From positions 1-14,815 of the forward strand of contig JAISPY010000167.1 in NCBI GenBank assembly GCA_031274565.1: a stretch of 14,815 nt of DNA, in the 5' to 3' direction. Origin of the DNA: Treponema sp. GTDB taxonomy: Bacteria > Spirochaetota > Spirochaetia > Treponematales > Breznakiellaceae. The notes below the pieces were generated by a model that saw nothing but the letters and a program-made list of their open reading frames with translations, was not told where the DNA came from and searched no databases. The position numbers and the translations under genes are program-made. Shown here in pieces: positions 12,565 to 14,815 of the stretch. Within the stretch, counting starts at the first letter, position 1, and every line of letters begins with the position of its first letter.

Positions 12565-13074
12565 TCATAACGAAGCAATAGCCCGGTGGGTCATCCGGTC
12601 GCAGCGCTCGTTAAACGCATTCCCCGCATGACCCTTAACCCATTTCCAGGTAATGGGAAAATCCGCTGCGAGCTTATCTAAGCGTTCCCAAAGTTCCCTG
12701 TTTTTTACTGGTTTTCTATCGCTGTTCCGCCAGCCCTTCTTTTTCCACATCTGAATCCAGCGGCTCATACCGTAGCATACATATTGGGAATCCGTGTAAA
12801 GCGAGATCTGTTTAGCATATAGGTCTAATTCCAGCAAACCTTCCAGCGCGGCAATGGCCGCATACACTTCCATTCGATTATTAGTGGTGTCTTTTACGGC
12901 TCCCCATTTTTCAGCAATCACCGCAGGTACGCCGGTCTCTTCCCCGGCAACGCCCCGGGCAGTACATCTGGTTTCAACGATGACATAGGCCCAGCCCCCC
13001 GGCCCAGGATTACCGGAACAACCTCCGTCAGTGTATATACTCAGTTCTTTGATAGCTAATGACCGGCTCTTCAT
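12565..13074 (-). CDS. rnhA: Ribonuclease HI
   Basis: A type 1 RNase H that degrades the RNA strand of RNA-DNA hybrids. I start it at the ATG at 13072-13074 (169 residues), preceded by GAGGAGAGGGG; a GTG 18 bases upstream is less likely. The catalytic set is intact in this numbering: Asp16 in YTDGGCSGNPGPGGWA, Glu69 in NNRMEVYAAI, Asp95 in YTDSQYV, His149 in KGHAGNAFNE and Asp159 in RCDRMTH. The loop after the first strand (about residues 35-60) is longer than in E. coli RNase HI and carries two Gly-rich turns. It follows sdaAA by 88 bases. The gap holds a 6-bp hairpin (13129-13147) without a T-run on the minus strand, so read-through from the serine dehydratase genes is likely. Confidence 0.96.
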   Translation of the reverse strand: MKSRSLAIKELSIYTDGGCSGNPGPGGWAYVIVETRCTARGVAGEETGVPAVIAEKWGAVKDTTNNRMEVYAAIAALEGLLELDLYAKQISLYTDSQYVCYGMSRWIQMWKKKGWRNSDRKPVKNRELWERLDKLAADFPITWKWVKGHAGNAFNERCDRMTHRAIASL

Positions 13075-13162
13075 ACCTTCCCCTCTCCTCACTCAATTTT
13101 TTTGTTTTTACCGTATGAAACGCTGCACCCGCTTCAAAACCAAGCGGAGTTCGCAAGACCCT

Positions 13163-14080
13163 TTAGGGCTGCAACCGCTCCAATGCCTGCTTAACCATAC
13201 ACCCGGTGGGTGTTATAGCCAAACCGCCGGCGGCATTTTCTCTTATGGATGCCGGCAGGCTATCCCCAATCTGTTTCATGGCCCAGACTACTTCATCAAA
13301 AGGTATTATACTCTCAATGCCCGATAAAGTCAAATCCACTGCTGTCAAGACATTGGCCGCTACAAAGGCGTTTCGCTTGACGCAGGGAACCTCTACCAGC
13401 CCAGCCACGGGATCACAGGCCAGCCCCAGGGAATTCTTGAGGGACAGGGCCGCTGCGGAAAAACACGCCCCCAAGGGCAACCCTTCCAGATACGCCAAGG
13501 CGCAGGCTGCCATGGCTCCCGCAGCGCCGCATTCCGCCTGACAGCCCCCCTCAGACCCGGCTAGGGTCGCTCCCTGGGCAATGATTACCCCGGTGAGACT
13601 GGCCAGGGTGAAGGCGTCCTGTAACCGGGGATCGTAGGGGGGGTCATTCAAACGCACCGTACCGGAAGCGCCCTGGGAGCGCGTATCCCACCAGGCCCAG
13701 ATCACCCCCGGGACAATGCCGCTGGAACCCGCGGTGGGAAAGGCAACTACCTTGCCGCCACAGGCATTGACCTCATTGATAGCCAGGGAATAGGCCAATG
13801 ACCGGGTAAAAAGATCATCCCGGATGAGATGCCGCTCCGCCTTGGTAAAGGCAACTGCCGCGCCTTTGGTAAGTCCTAAGCGTGAATGTTGGGGATGTTC
13901 CAGCCCTTGGAGCAGGGCATTCCGGGTAACGGCGATACGCCGGTCAAACTCAGCGCGGATCCGCTCCTCTGGTAGGCCCGTCATAAAGGCTTCCCGTTTG
14001 ATCCCATACTCCGGTGCGGAAATTGATTCAGCCTCCAGGATAGCTTGAAGCTCCACAAAGGTATGAAACCGGTATTGCAT
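13163..14080 (-). CDS. sdaAA: L-serine dehydratase, iron-sulfur-dependent, alpha subunit
   Basis: The 305-residue catalytic subunit of the two-subunit L-serine dehydratase, which converts L-serine to pyruvate and ammonia in the cytosol using a 4Fe-4S cluster. Cys180 (SEGGCQAECGAAGA), Cys222 (ACDPVAG) and Cys233 (VPCVKRN) match the spacing I recall for the cluster ligands of the Legionella enzyme (42 and 11 residues). Cys294 near the C-terminus fits the cysteine of its tail-in-mouth arrangement. FPTAGSSGIVPG (114-125) is the substrate-loop signature. The start has AGGAGG 9 bases upstream. It follows the beta subunit by 26 bases, clearly one operon. Confidence 0.96.
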   Translation of the reverse strand: MQYRFHTFVELQAILEAESISAPEYGIKREAFMTGLPEERIRAEFDRRIAVTRNALLQGLEHPQHSRLGLTKGAAVAFTKAERHLIRDDLFTRSLAYSLAINEVNACGGKVVAFPTAGSSGIVPGVIWAWWDTRSQGASGTVRLNDPPYDPRLQDAFTLASLTGVIIAQGATLAGSEGGCQAECGAAGAMAACALAYLEGLPLGACFSAAALSLKNSLGLACDPVAGLVEVPCVKRNAFVAANVLTAVDLTLSGIESIIPFDEVVWAMKQIGDSLPASIRENAAGGLAITPTGCMVKQALERLQP

Positions 14081-14106
14081 ATTTCTCGTCCTCCTCTTCA
14101 GCGATG

Positions 14107-14811
14107 CTACAGGGTAAGCAGGGGAACCGAGAGTACCCGGCGAATCGAAGGCAGTTCTTGGATACGGGTGATGATGGCAGGTTGGACCGGCTCATCGGTT
14201 TCAACTACCCACAGGGCTTCTCCCCCTCGTTCCTTGCGGTGACAGGAGGTGCCGGCTATGTTGATGTGATGGGCCGCCAAGAGGTGGGTTACCTCCGCGA
14301 TGACCCCAATCGCATCGTAGTGTAAGACCAGGATGGTCTCGGATTCCCCGGAAAGATGTACCCCATAGCCGTTGATCTCATCAATGCAGATAGAGCCGCC
14401 CCCAATGCTTGCTCCGCGTATGCAGAGGGACGGATCATCCGGTTTCCCATAGAGTTCCAGGATGAGGCTATTGGGATGCCAGGACGGGGGTAAACTGGTA
14501 GCGGTCTCGATGGTCAAGGGAAAGCCCTTCCCCGCGGCTTGCAGTTCCTGTAACAGGGCGCGGCCCCGGAAGAGCCGCTCATCTTCAGGGGAAATCCCGA
14601 GCAGCCCCGCTGCCGCCGCATCCCCTGAACCATGCCCTTTCCAGGTAGCGGCCAGGGAACCGTAGAAACGGACCACCGCCCTTTGCGGGGCAGGGCCGAA
14701 GATCTTCCGGGCCAGAAACGCTATCCGGCCCACCCCGGCGGTATGCGAACTGGAAGGGCCGATCATCACCGGACCGAATATTTCACTTAAAAGAACCTGT
14801 TCCTTAGGCAT
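14107..14811 (-). CDS. sdaAB: L-serine dehydratase, beta subunit with ACT domain
   Basis: The 234-residue regulatory and assembly subunit. The N-terminal domain begins EIFGPVMIGPSSSHTAG (10-26), the family signature, and contains YGSLAATWKGHG (50-61) and RGASIGGGSI (132-141). Residues 160-230 form an ACT domain (VLHYDAIGVIAEVTHLLA, then INIAGTSCHR), which in this family binds serine or another effector. The ATG at 14809-14811 is four bases from the window end, so its ribosome binding site is not visible and a slightly longer N-terminus cannot be excluded, though the length is normal. The first gene seen of the sdaAB-sdaAA-rnhA unit. Confidence 0.94.
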   Translation of the reverse strand: MPKEQVLLSEIFGPVMIGPSSSHTAGVGRIAFLARKIFGPAPQRAVVRFYGSLAATWKGHGSGDAAAAGLLGISPEDERLFRGRALLQELQAAGKGFPLTIETATSLPPSWHPNSLILELYGKPDDPSLCIRGASIGGGSICIDEINGYGVHLSGESETILVLHYDAIGVIAEVTHLLAAHHINIAGTSCHRKERGGEALWVVETDEPVQPAIITRIQELPSIRRVLSVPLLTL

Positions 14812-14815
14812 GGCC

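Noticed and set aside
5196..13074. Presence of both RNase HII and RNase HI in one window as an unusual link
   Set aside because: Many bacteria carry both, and the genes lie about 7 kb apart in separate, unrelated units.

Overview
The window looks like chromosomal DNA of a treponeme-like spirochaete, with the termite-gut Treponema group as my best guess. The evidence is GroEL without an adjacent groES, a GH57 glycan enzyme paired with a DUF4912 protein, one polypeptide carrying HemC, CobA and HemD under a cobalamin riboswitch, and a moderately GC-rich coding style. This assignment is inference from gene content; there is no rRNA here to confirm it.

Layout. Bases 1-941 (minus strand) are visibly AT-richer than the rest. 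They carry the N-terminal 267 codons of an unrecognised protein that runs off the left edge, coupled by an ATGA overlap to a 47-residue ORF upstream. Next on the minus strand is azlCD, a branched-chain amino acid exporter pair with its own promoter and terminator. groEL follows on the plus strand, with a perfect 20-bp palindrome in its leader and a terminator behind it. A phosphoribosyltransferase with an apparently leaderless promoter is coupled to rnhB (RNase HII), whose terminator lies inside its own last codons. On the minus strand from 8733 to 5820 are a DUF4912 gene, a GH57 gene with an altered catalytic motif, a coupled 51-residue ORF, and a small helical-repeat protein.

The centre of interest is 8817-12492. 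A strong promoter (TTGACA, 17 bp, TATACT) leads into a cobalamin riboswitch. Behind it is a ladder of short ORFs with overlapping stops and starts (39, 53, 5 and 16 codons), which ends by overlapping the start of an 805-residue HemC-CobA-HemD fusion. That protein carries the steps from porphobilinogen to precorrin-2 and so feeds B12 synthesis. Two copies of an interspersed repeat flank the locus. The downstream copy supplies the stop codon of the fusion gene and contains a nested 48-bp, TA-flanked hairpin that the upstream copy lacks.

The right end (minus strand) holds rnhA (RNase HI) and the two subunits of an iron-sulfur L-serine dehydratase, probably one transcription unit entering from the right.

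No tRNA, rRNA, CRISPR array, transposase or phage gene was seen. The best candidates for undescribed biology are the ORF ladder between riboswitch and hem fusion, the repeat with its nested insertion, the groEL palindrome, the GH57 with Lys at the usual catalytic Asp, and the unrecognised AT-rich gene pair at the left edge.
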